A stretch of 10,526 nucleotides of DNA from Weeksellaceae bacterium (GCA_028698395.1 JAQVDG010000040.1:1-10526); one strand, 5' to 3'. Counted from the stretch's first letter, positions 1-7,227 are shown. The notes: generated by a model not told the origin, from the sequence alone. Program-made: numbers and translations.

Positions 1-762
1 AAATCAACTACTTTAGGTATGATTCTAAATGTTGTTAATCCTACTTTAGGTAAATGGAAATGGTTTGAAAAGGAACATTCGGTTGATGTGCTGAAAAAAG
101 TAGGAGCCATCATTGAACGACCAAATTTTTATCCGTATTTGAGTGCTGAGAAAAATCTGGAAATCATTGCTCAAATTAAAGAAGTTTCTTACTCAAAAAT
201 TGATGAAAAATTAAAATTAGTTGGTTTATTAGAACGGAAAAAAGATAAATTCCAAACTTTTTCATTGGGAATGAAACAACGTTTAGCTATAGCATCAGCA
301 ATGTTAAACGATCCGTATGTTTTGATCTTGGATGAACCCACTAATGGTTTAGACCCACAGGGAATTATTCAGATTCGGGAAATTATTCAAGAAATTGCAG
401 CAAACGGGACAACCATTATTCTTGCCAGCCATCTTTTGGATGAAGTAGAAAAAGTGTGTTCACATGTGGTGATTTTACAAAAAGGAAAAACTCTTTATTC
501 GGGAAAAGTGGATGAAATGATTGTCAGTTATGGTTATTTTGAACTAAATGCTGAAAATGATAATTTGATTTCAGTTTTGCAAGATTTAGATTTTTTTAGC
601 GATATAAAAAAGGAAGGAAAACATATAAAAGCTACTTTGAGTCAGGATGTAAAAGCTGAAAAATTAAACAGTTTGCTATTTGAAAAAGGAATTATTCTGA
701 ATCATTTAGTTAAACGAAAAGAAAGTTTGGAACAACAATTTTTACAAATCACACAAAATTAA
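1..762 (+). CDS. ABC transporter ATP-binding protein, 5'-truncated (BcrA/NosF-like exporter ATPase)
   Basis: This is the nucleotide-binding subunit of an ABC exporter; it hydrolyses ATP on the cytoplasmic face to drive the permease encoded next to it. The frame is open from base 1, and the first visible residues, KSTTLG, are the tail of the Walker A motif, so roughly the first 40 residues lie outside the window. By visible residue number: a Q-loop region around 35-47 (GAIIERPNFYPYL) with Glu where many ABC proteins have Gln, a degenerate signature at 87-94 (TFSLGMKQ), Walker B and D-loop at 106-119 (YVLILDEPTNGLDP), and the H-loop His at 144 (ASHLLDE). The E-for-Q change and FSLGM signature are, as I recall, typical of the bacitracin/lantibiotic-type ATPases that pair with ABC-2 permeases. 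The C-terminal 80 residues are a family-variable extension. The stop lies 5 nt before the permease start, so the two are co-transcribed. The substrate cannot be told from the sequence. Confidence 0.95.
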   Translation, partial: KSTTLGMILNVVNPTLGKWKWFEKEHSVDVLKKVGAIIERPNFYPYLSAEKNLEIIAQIKEVSYSKIDEKLKLVGLLERKKDKFQTFSLGMKQRLAIASAMLNDPYVLILDEPTNGLDPQGIIQIREIIQEIAANGTTIILASHLLDEVEKVCSHVVILQKGKTLYSGKVDEMIVSYGYFELNAENDNLISVLQDLDFFSDIKKEGKHIKATLSQDVKAEKLNSLLFEKGIILNHLVKRKESLEQQFLQITQN

Positions 763-767
763 AAGCG

Positions 768-1610
768 ATGCTACGATTATTAAAAATAGAATGGAATAAG
801 ATTTTTTATTATAAAGCTACCCGGATTTTTACTTTCATTTACTTTGGAATGTTAGTGGTTTTTGGGCTAATATTAGCTGTTATTCGCCCTGAAATAGGAG
901 GTGTTAAGCTGGATATAGCAAAATTAGGTATGTTTAATTTTCCTGAAATTTGGCAGAATGTAACTTATCTGGTTGCTATCGGAAAAATTTTTATTGCGGT
1001 TATTCTCATTACCAATGTTACGAATGAATATTCCAACGGAACCTTAAAACAAAATCTGATTGATGGTTTAAGTAAAAAGGAATTCATTGGTTCCAAGCTT
1101 TTGACAAGTTTAAGTTTTGCTTTATTGTCAAGTTTTTTTGTATTTGGAATTTGTATGGCATTGGGTTTATACTTTTCTGAAAGTAAAGAAGATATGTTTA
1201 AAGGGATTGAATTTGTAGCGGCTTACTTCTTTAAATTAAATTTATTCTTTTCCATTTGTTTATTTCTTTCCGTTTTACTTAGAAAAACAGCTTTTGCTTT
1301 TCTTGGTTTGTTTGTTCTTTGGATGTTGGAAGGTTTAATTTCCACTGCGGAAATCATTTTGAAAAAGGTAATTTTGGGTGATGGTTTGAAAAATATTGAC
1401 CCGTATGAATTTTACATCAGTAATTATTTACCTTTAAATGCTTCTTCAAAATTGATTGATTTTCCCAAGATGAAATTTGAAAGTTTTATTTTAGGTGGTT
1501 CTGTTTTTGAATATACTCCGGTGGATTGGAGTTTTGTAGTAACCAGTCTAATTTATTCAGCTCTATTTATTTCTTTATCCTATTGGTTGCTAAAACGTCG
1601 CGATTTATAA
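768..1610 (+). CDS. ABC-2 type transporter permease
   Basis: This is the membrane-spanning partner of the preceding ATPase (280 aa, the normal size for a half-transporter permease of the ABC-2 class). Hydrophobic segments are visible at about residues 20-39, 66-84, 111-135, 150-170, 173-193 and 255-275, which gives six helices and an N-terminal amphipathic start (MLRLLKIEWNKIFYYK). The stretch at about 83-110 (ITNVTNEYSNGTLKQN, then IDGLSKKEFIGSK) is the conserved cytoplasmic loop of this family, which contacts the ATPase. A soluble extracytoplasmic stretch lies around 205-252. The ATG at 768 follows the ATPase stop by 5 nt. A strong terminator at 1696-1725 ends the unit. The exported compound is unknown; lipids, peptides and antibiotics are all handled by relatives. 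Confidence 0.9.
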   Translation: MLRLLKIEWNKIFYYKATRIFTFIYFGMLVVFGLILAVIRPEIGGVKLDIAKLGMFNFPEIWQNVTYLVAIGKIFIAVILITNVTNEYSNGTLKQNLIDGLSKKEFIGSKLLTSLSFALLSSFFVFGICMALGLYFSESKEDMFKGIEFVAAYFFKLNLFFSICLFLSVLLRKTAFAFLGLFVLWMLEGLISTAEIILKKVILGDGLKNIDPYEFYISNYLPLNASSKLIDFPKMKFESFILGGSVFEYTPVDWSFVVTSLIYSALFISLSYWLLKRRDL

Positions 1611-1695
1611 GAAATAATAGCAAACTCAGAGCTTATTTAAATTTGTATAGGATAAACAATTATTAGATAAATTTTAAACGGATTCTAAGACATAA

Positions 1696-1725
1696 AAAAA
1701 GGACAGTTTTTTGACTGTCCTTTTT
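1696..1725. terminator. Bidirectional rho-independent terminator
   Basis: There is a perfect 12-bp inverted repeat: AAAAAGGACAGT at 1696-1707 and ACTGTCCTTTTT at 1714-1725, with a 6-nt loop (TTTTTG). On the + strand the stem ends in a T run, and on the - strand the complement of the A run at 1694-1700 gives seven T. It sits between two convergent genes, 85 nt after the permease stop and 38 nt after the stop of the minus-strand lipoprotein gene, so it probably ends both transcripts. Confidence 0.9.
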
Positions 1726-1763
1726 AATTTTGATTTATAATTTTATCAAAGTGGAATTACAAA

Positions 1764-3887
1764 TTAATCTACTTTAATTATATTCAAACCGCTTCTTCCT
1801 GTTGCTACAAATAATAAATCATCTTTTGCATAAATATAGTTGGCAGATTCAGTTAAAGTGAATGAACCGACTACTTGGAAAGAGTTTTTGTTTAAGACAA
1901 TAACTCCATCCGCTCCGTTTGCTAAATATAAATAGCAATCATTGATGGCAACACCATTTGTATAACCATTTTCTTTGAACACTTTAGGACCGGTTTCAGT
2001 AAGTCTGTATTCATTTGGTTCAAAATGATTCACTAATTCACCATTGCTGATTCTTATCTTAGCTACTCCTTTATCACTTAAAGCTACATATACATATTCA
2101 TTATCCAAAACGATTACATTTTTACCATTTGCTATATTTTGAATTAAAGTAGGATAGGTGTATTCTGCCGCATTTGAACCATCAATATTAGCAATACGTA
2201 AGTAAGCACCATTTGTTCCTACAGCAAAGAAAGCTTGATGAGAACCATTCTGAGCTACATATTTCGCTCTAGCTCCATCTGCATATAATTGTTCGGAAAT
2301 TGAGTAATTATCTGCTGGATTTAATTTGAAGAACCCACCGTTTGAACCGCCGCTTACTAACCACAACAAATTGTTGTACATAAAAGAATTTTTAGCAGCA
2401 ATACTTGGTAATTTGTAAGTTTCAAAGACAGACAAATCAGATGTGTCAAATAATCCGTTTGTAAGTGGAGAAGTTACCAATCGAGCTCCGGCTTTGTTTC
2501 CACCTACGGCATACATTGTATTTCCATCTACATTAATACCATTGAATTCTGCATTATTAAAATTAGCTTGTGCAAGTAATAATGGATTCGATTGACTTTG
2601 TACGTTGAAAATTCGTAAAGAACCATTTGGAGCATCTCCGTAGAATTCATCGTTTGTATGATAAGAAACGTAAGCTTGTCCGTTATTTACTTTTACATCG
2701 GTAGCACTCAAAGTAGCTCCATCCATTTCCGGACTTTGTACAGATGCAACCAAAGTAAAACTCAATAAATCATCGTTACAAGCAGCTGAACCTCTTTGGG
2801 GCATACATTCGTTAGGAACAATAGAAATATCTCCGTTTAGTGTAACATGATTTCCTATACTGTTTACGGGTAAAGTTAAACTTGTATTGATGTCAATTTT
2901 TCCTATAAATGCAGGGCTCACATTAAAATAACCAATTGTTGCGTTGATAATATCAAAACGAGCATAAGCTGATTCGGTATTTTTAACTGCTTTATTAAGG
3001 TTGATAACGCCATTGGTTACATCAGTTAAAGAACCTCCGTTTAGAGTCAAATCTCCTTGAGAATTGATTCGGAAACCTTCTTGAAAATTCAAATAACCAT
3101 TATTAATTATATCATTATTAATATTAATGTGCTCTTTGAAAACAAGTTGACAATAATTTTCAATAGAACCTTGAGAATTTAAAGCAACTTCTTTTGTAAA
3201 AGTCAAATTGCTATAATTAGCAATATCTCCGTTTATACCGGCTTTAGAAGAAGAAGCAGTTCCGTAATTATTCAAATAAGAATTGCTATTCATTTGAAAA
3301 TCAGCAATTGTTCCATAATTATTTAAAGTACCGTTATTGTTCAAATTGAAATCAAGTGAAAGAATATCACCGTAATTATCAACTGTACTATTTTGAACTA
3401 CAACCCCTACTGTGGATATTTTTCCTGTTGGAGCAATTACAACTTTGGCATTATTTTTTACATCAAGCCAATTTGCTCCGCCAAGTGTTCCTAAAATGTA
3501 CAATTTTATATTTGAACCGTTCATGTTGATTCCTCCGGTAAAAGTAGTGCCTTCTGCAATGTAATACGTTGTATTACTATTCAAATTATACCAGGAAGAA
3601 CCTGTTAATTGAGTTGCATTTGACAAGTCAGGAGCTTCATAAGAATCAGTTCCCATCGGGACTACGCCGTCTGTACCTGACAAACGGTTGAAATTAAGAG
3701 ATGAATTAAGTAAAGTGACATATTTTCCCGTTAAGCCATTTCCGTAGAATAATGTAATTTCTTTGTTGCTTATTTGAGAAATTTCTCCGGTTTCAGTTTC
3801 AATTCTTGACGAATCATCATCTGAACAACCTATTACTGAAAAGAGCAATGTACTTAAAATCCCTAATTTAAAAGCATTTTTTAACAT
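1764..3887 (-). CDS. Large lipoprotein with beta-helix-like and beta-propeller-like halves, probably surface-exposed
   Basis: No specific function is recognised. From the ATG at 3887 the protein has 707 aa and opens with a lipoprotein signal (MLKNAFKLGILSTLLFSVIGC, lipid-modified Cys at 21). The residues after it, SDDDSS, match the acidic export tag that in Bacteroidota sends lipoproteins to the outer face of the outer membrane. Residues about 107-357 are rich in Asn, Gly and Thr, with recurring NNYG-type rungs, which suggests a right-handed beta-helix. Residues about 375-707 contain repeated strands such as LRIFNVQSQSNPLLLAQA, YVYVALSDKGVAKI and LLFVATGRSGLNIIKVD, resembling LVIVD-type or other beta-propeller blades. 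A TTG at 3926 would add 13 residues, but it lies upstream of or at the expected transcription start, so the ATG is preferred. It stands alone, with its own promoter and a shared terminator. A role in adhesion or surface binding is inference. Confidence 0.85.
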   Translation of the reverse strand: MLKNAFKLGILSTLLFSVIGCSDDDSSRIETETGEISQISNKEITLFYGNGLTGKYVTLLNSSLNFNRLSGTDGVVPMGTDSYEAPDLSNATQLTGSSWYNLNSNTTYYIAEGTTFTGGINMNGSNIKLYILGTLGGANWLDVKNNAKVVIAPTGKISTVGVVVQNSTVDNYGDILSLDFNLNNNGTLNNYGTIADFQMNSNSYLNNYGTASSSKAGINGDIANYSNLTFTKEVALNSQGSIENYCQLVFKEHININNDIINNGYLNFQEGFRINSQGDLTLNGGSLTDVTNGVINLNKAVKNTESAYARFDIINATIGYFNVSPAFIGKIDINTSLTLPVNSIGNHVTLNGDISIVPNECMPQRGSAACNDDLLSFTLVASVQSPEMDGATLSATDVKVNNGQAYVSYHTNDEFYGDAPNGSLRIFNVQSQSNPLLLAQANFNNAEFNGINVDGNTMYAVGGNKAGARLVTSPLTNGLFDTSDLSVFETYKLPSIAAKNSFMYNNLLWLVSGGSNGGFFKLNPADNYSISEQLYADGARAKYVAQNGSHQAFFAVGTNGAYLRIANIDGSNAAEYTYPTLIQNIANGKNVIVLDNEYVYVALSDKGVAKIRISNGELVNHFEPNEYRLTETGPKVFKENGYTNGVAINDCYLYLANGADGVIVLNKNSFQVVGSFTLTESANYIYAKDDLLFVATGRSGLNIIKVD

Positions 3888-3927
3888 AAGTAGGTTTTGT
3901 TTAAAGTTAATATTCTGAAAAATCAAG

Positions 3928-3956
3928 CAAACTTACACAAAATAAATGAGATACAA
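3928..3956 (-). promoter_or_regulatory. Bacteroidota-type promoter of the large lipoprotein gene
   Basis: Read on the minus strand, a -33 element TTG (3956-3954) is followed after 18 nt by TAAGTTTG (3935-3928), a full match to the phylum's -7 consensus TAnnTTTG. Transcription should start a few bases downstream, near 3921-3925, about 35 nt before the ATG at 3887. This placement argues against translation from the upstream TTG at 3926. Confidence 0.7.
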
Positions 3957-4066
3957 AAAATAAATTTAAAATAAATTCGACTTTTCTTTGTTCTTTTCTC
4001 AAACGAATGAAAAAGATTTTAATAGTGATTTTTACGTTTATCCACTTACTACTCAATAATAATTTT

Positions 4067-4074
4067 TACTTTTG
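4067..4074 (+). promoter_or_regulatory. Probable -7 promoter element for the P-loop/glycosyltransferase unit
   Basis: TACTTTTG fits the Bacteroidota -7 consensus TAnnTTTG exactly. No clean TTG is found about 19 nt upstream; the best that can be offered is CTTA near 4045-4048. The implied transcript would start at about 4080, leaving a leader of about 20 nt before the TTG start codon at 4100. Confidence 0.5.
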
Positions 4075-4099
4075 CCTCTTAGCTTGAATCTATTAAAAT

Positions 4100-4852
4100 T
4101 TGGAAAAATTCTTTACTTCTTTTTTTTCATTATTGGGTTTAGAGGTTTACCGAAAAACTAAAAAAAATGAAATTATATTCCCGAACAATCAAAAGCCGGT
4201 ATATATTGAACTAATCGGTGTTTCAGGTGTAGGTAAATCTACCGTTTATCGAGAATTATTAAAAAACCACCAATTTTTTTTGACGATTAATGATTTTAAA
4301 AAACGAAATTCAGAAATTAATTCAGTTGATTTAATTGGAACAATACCTGTTTATCAAAAATTGGCTGAAAATCAATGGAAATATATTCAGAATTTAGATA
4401 TTTTGGAAACAGATAAATTTAGAATAGCACATTGGAATTATAAAACTCTACAAGAAGACGCTCTACTTTCAAGTTTTAATACAAATTCATTGATTGTTTC
4501 AGATGAAGGGATTTTACATAATTTTCAGTTTTCTTTGTTGGAATTATACAAAGAAAATCAGGATTTATTTTATGATTTCTTAAAAAACAGAAAGGTAATT
4601 TATTGCTTTTCCAGTAAAGAACAAATTGTAGAACAAATCCAAAAACGAGAGAAAGAAACAGGACGAATTGTTGCACACCATAAAGGAAAATCAAAAGATG
4701 AATTACTGAAATTAGTGGAAAAAGAATTGAAGGAAAAAGATGAATTTATTAAAATTATAAAAAGATTTAATATTTCTATTTTAGAAATAAACACACAGAA
4801 TTCATTTGAAAAAAATAACAGAAAAATAAGTGAGTTTATAAAACATAATTAA
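4100..4852 (+). CDS. P-loop NTPase, small-molecule-kinase-like, with TTG start
   Basis: The 250-aa soluble protein is not assigned to a named family. Residues 34-48 form a hydrophobic strand and a perfect Walker A motif (VYIELIGVSGVGKST). At 131-136 the strand LIVSDE ends in an Asp-Glu pair at the Walker B place. The Arg/Lys-rich segment at about 180-200 (QKREKETGR) could be a lid like those of nucleotide and sugar kinases. These traits suggest phosphoryl transfer to a small molecule rather than a motor ATPase, but the substrate is unknown. An in-frame stop lies at 4094-4096 and the protein has no internal Met, so TTG at 4100 is the likely start. It lies 8 nt upstream of a glycosyltransferase gene, so a role in making or modifying a surface glycan is a reasonable inference. 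The DNA is strikingly AT-rich. Confidence 0.8.
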   Translation: MEKFFTSFFSLLGLEVYRKTKKNEIIFPNNQKPVYIELIGVSGVGKSTVYRELLKNHQFFLTINDFKKRNSEINSVDLIGTIPVYQKLAENQWKYIQNLDILETDKFRIAHWNYKTLQEDALLSSFNTNSLIVSDEGILHNFQFSLLELYKENQDLFYDFLKNRKVIYCFSSKEQIVEQIQKREKETGRIVAHHKGKSKDELLKLVEKELKEKDEFIKIIKRFNISILEINTQNSFEKNNRKISEFIKHN

Positions 4853-4860
4853 TCAAATAA

Positions 4861-6000
4861 ATGACAAAAAAAAACATACTCTTTGTTGCAGATAAACCCG
4901 ACTGGGCTTATGAATTCATGATAAAATCTTGGTTGCCGTATTTGTTAGATGATTATGATTGTTATATCATTTATCAACAAAATTATGCGATTTTCAAATC
5001 TAATAAGCAAAGTTCTTTTCGACGATGGATTTATAATAATATTTCTAAAATAAAACATTTCATAAAAAAAACAGATTTAAAACTCATTCATAAAGATGGT
5101 TATTTCTATATAAAACATAGAACCCCACCACTTTATAAATATATTGACTATGAAGGAAATAAAGAAAAAGTAACCGAAAAAATATTTCATTTTAATCAGA
5201 TGATAGAAATGGCATTTTATTTTCAGTATATTTCATTCTTTCCTTTTACGGCAGATAAAAAAATAGTTGGAATTTTTACAGATTCTTTTCCACATGATGG
5301 GCCTAGTTATGATATCAAACGACAATTGGATCGGAATAAAATGAATCGTAAACAATTTTATGACACATATCTTGCACCTTATGATTATATTTTTGTTGGT
5401 GGTGGAAATTTATATAATGAATATAAAAATCTTACGGATAAAGTATCATTTGTATACGGAATTTACGGTGAAAAAAACTTTATAGAAAATCAAAATGTCG
5501 GGAGAAAAAAAACATTAACAATTGGGTGGACAGGCACGCCTGATCGACCGATGAAAGGTTTTCGCGAAATCATAGAACCCGTAATTGAAGAAATTAAATC
5601 AACAGGAAGAGAAGTAGTTCTTAAAACGAGATTTTCAGGAGCTTATGAAGGCTTGTATAATTTTTATGAAGATGTAGATTTAATAGTAATTGCTTCTTCA
5701 GCAGATTGTGGTCCTTTTTTATTCGCTGAAGCTTGCCTATCTTCTGTTCCGGCAATATCAACAAAAATAGGGCTACCATCAATGGGAATTAAACACAATG
5801 AAAATGGTTTATTTATTGAACGTTCAAAAGAAAGTTTGAAAGAAGCCATTATAGAATTGTATGAAAATCGAGAAAAACTAATAAAGTTCTCCGAGCGGAT
5901 AAAACAAGACTATATGAAGATATTGAGAAATGAAGAAAGTGTGAAAAATGTTTTACGAATATTAAATGATTCTGAAAAAAATGATAATAAAAAGGATTGA
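4861..6000 (+). CDS. Glycosyltransferase, GT-B fold, GT4-like
   Basis: The 379-aa enzyme is predicted to transfer a sugar from a nucleotide-sugar donor to a glycan or lipid acceptor at the cytoplasmic face of the membrane. No transmembrane segment is obvious. The N-terminal half opens with the Rossmann strand KKNILFVADKPDWAYEF and is the divergent acceptor domain. The C-terminal half starts at about 216 (KKTLTIGWTGTPDRPMKGF) and shows the donor-binding layout. The strand DVDLIVIASS at 271-280 is followed by ADCGPFLFAEACLSSVPAIST (281-301, given here without claiming exact family). In this motif the usual EX7E pair appears as Asp282 and Glu290. The loop GLPSMGIKHNENGLFIE follows. Its start lies 8 nt after the P-loop kinase-like gene, so they are very likely co-transcribed. 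Family level is confident; donor and acceptor are unknown. Confidence 0.85.
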   Translation: MTKKNILFVADKPDWAYEFMIKSWLPYLLDDYDCYIIYQQNYAIFKSNKQSSFRRWIYNNISKIKHFIKKTDLKLIHKDGYFYIKHRTPPLYKYIDYEGNKEKVTEKIFHFNQMIEMAFYFQYISFFPFTADKKIVGIFTDSFPHDGPSYDIKRQLDRNKMNRKQFYDTYLAPYDYIFVGGGNLYNEYKNLTDKVSFVYGIYGEKNFIENQNVGRKKTLTIGWTGTPDRPMKGFREIIEPVIEEIKSTGREVVLKTRFSGAYEGLYNFYEDVDLIVIASSADCGPFLFAEACLSSVPAISTKIGLPSMGIKHNENGLFIERSKESLKEAIIELYENREKLIKFSERIKQDYMKILRNEESVKNVLRILNDSEKNDNKKD

Positions 6001-6107
6001 TGCTAAAGTTAGTTGTTTTTTATTTATTTATCCTTCATTTTTTTAGAAAAAAGAAAAAATCATATAGAAAAAGCTTTAGTAAGCTTGACGGGATTCCTAA
6101 ATTTTAA
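6000..6107 (+). CDS. Possible small membrane peptide or gene remnant (35 aa)
   Basis: An ATG overlaps the glycosyltransferase stop codon as TGATG (5998-6002), an arrangement used for translational coupling. The frame runs 35 codons: a hydrophobic start (MLKLVVFYLFILHFF), a basic patch (RKKKKSYRKSFSK), then a short tail ending in a stop at 6105-6107. I recognise no family. It could be a true single-helix peptide, the decayed front of a third gene of the unit, or chance, since AT-rich DNA easily yields such frames. Confidence 0.3.
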   Translation: MLKLVVFYLFILHFFRKKKKSYRKSFSKLDGIPKF

Positions 6108-6116
6108 GCTTTTTTT
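6068..6116 (+). terminator. Weak candidate terminator after the glycosyltransferase unit
   Basis: AAAAAGCTT (6068-6076) can pair with AAGCTTTTT (6106-6114), followed by more T. The enclosed loop is about 29 nt and holds a further AAGCTT (6081-6086), which can pair with either arm. The stem is mostly A-T, so this is weaker than the one at 1696. Its place at the end of the unit and before the next start at 6166 supports it. It overlaps the possible 35-codon ORF. Confidence 0.35.
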
Positions 6117-6165
6117 AAATCCTTATTTAAGCTAAAATACTATCTTGCCAAAAATTTTAAAACAA

Positions 6166-7227
6166 ATGAAAAAAGTTATAAGTCTTTTATCTATTTTGAT
6201 TATTATTTCATCTTGTAATAATCAGAAAAACAAAGAGATAAAAGAAATTAATGAAAGTGGTGATTCAATTGAAAACACTCAAACTGGTTTTTCTGATTCT
6301 ACTCAAAATTTAGACAAAGAATTACAAAATACAGAAGAAAATTCATCTTTATTACAAAATGAAGACGAAAGCTTCTCTTTTCGATACAATTTGAAAAAAG
6401 GAGAAAATTACCCGTTTTATCTAAAAATATCAACTGAGCAATCTATGTCGGCACAAGGTCAAAGCATGAATTTATCATCTTCCCGAACCGTAGATTTTGA
6501 TTATTTTGTCGAATCGGTTGAGGGAAATAAATTTACATTGAAAGCTACTTTTAAAGGATTTAGTGAGAGTTTTAAATCTCCAATCGGAGAAAATATTTCA
6601 TACAACACCAATTCAGCAAAACCCACCAATCCGGATGTTGCTCAAAGTTGGTCGATTTATAAATCCATTACCGGGCAAACTTTCACTATGATTGTGGACA
6701 ATAAAGGAAAAGTATTATCTGTAACAGGATTAGATAAAGTGGTAAATAATGCAGTTGAAAAATTAAAAACCGATTTTACACCGGAAGAACAAAAAGAAAT
6801 CCGAAGTTTATTGGAAATGTCTTTAAGTCAGGAAGCCATTCGGACTCAGTTTGAAGATTCATTGAATATTTTTCCGGATAAAAGTTTGAAAATAGGAGAA
6901 AAATGGGAAGATACTCAAAAAATCAATGAAGGCCCTATAAAAGGAGAAAACAAAGTGGTACGTACTTTTGAAGGAATTCAAGACGGAAAAGCGGTTATTA
7001 CTGTCAAAGGAACCCAAAGTGTAAATGGAAGTGAAACCCAAAATGGAATTACGGCAACAATGAAAAATACTTCTACTTTGAACGGGAGAATTGAATTGGA
7101 TTTAGAAACCGGCTGGATTAAAAAAGTGTCGATTACAAAAGTCGAAGACATGAGCAATACTTACCAACAAGGGGAACGAAAAGAAACAGAATCAGGAAGA
7201 CAAACCATCACCACAATTGTTAATTAA
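6166..7227 (+). CDS. DUF6263-like lipoprotein, probably periplasmic
   Basis: The 353-aa protein is exported and lipid-anchored: the ATG at 6166 gives a clean lipoprotein signal, MKKVISLLSILIIISSC, with Cys at 17. A frame extension to TTG at 6145 would put seven extra residues before it and is unlikely. The residues after Cys (NNQKNKEIKE) lack the run of Asp/Glu directly after Cys seen in surface lipoproteins, so a periplasm-facing anchor is more likely. A charged Asn/Glu/Ser-rich linker (about 18-68) leads to a beta-rich domain starting near FRYNLKKGENYPFYLK and running to the end. The opening of this domain (a Leu-Lys-Lys-Gly turn followed by a strand on which Gln/Ser/Met-rich residues alternate) reminds me of DUF6263 proteins of Bacteroidota. 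Function is unknown. It is the first gene of a tight three-gene operon with the DUF4834-like and YfhO genes. Confidence 0.8.
   Translation: MKKVISLLSILIIISSCNNQKNKEIKEINESGDSIENTQTGFSDSTQNLDKELQNTEENSSLLQNEDESFSFRYNLKKGENYPFYLKISTEQSMSAQGQSMNLSSSRTVDFDYFVESVEGNKFTLKATFKGFSESFKSPIGENISYNTNSAKPTNPDVAQSWSIYKSITGQTFTMIVDNKGKVLSVTGLDKVVNNAVEKLKTDFTPEEQKEIRSLLEMSLSQEAIRTQFEDSLNIFPDKSLKIGEKWEDTQKINEGPIKGENKVVRTFEGIQDGKAVITVKGTQSVNGSETQNGITATMKNTSTLNGRIELDLETGWIKKVSITKVEDMSNTYQQGERKETESGRQTITTIVN

Noticed and set aside
3240..3420. Recurring short similar segments (taattattca-type) as a possible CRISPR or DNA repeat array
   Set aside because: The repetition follows the codons of the NNYG protein rungs of the minus-strand lipoprotein, with irregular spacing and no conserved repeat/spacer pattern.
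4476..4794. Two overlapping minus-strand frames inside the P-loop gene
   Set aside because: They are antisense to a gene with a clear Walker A motif, and are low-complexity Phe/Ser/Ile-rich products as expected from reverse reading of AT-rich coding DNA.
6141..6148. TATCTTGC as a -7 promoter element for the DUF6263-like lipoprotein gene
   Set aside because: It lacks two bases of the TAnnTTTG consensus and has no TTG at the proper distance upstream, so it was not listed as a promoter although the position would suit.
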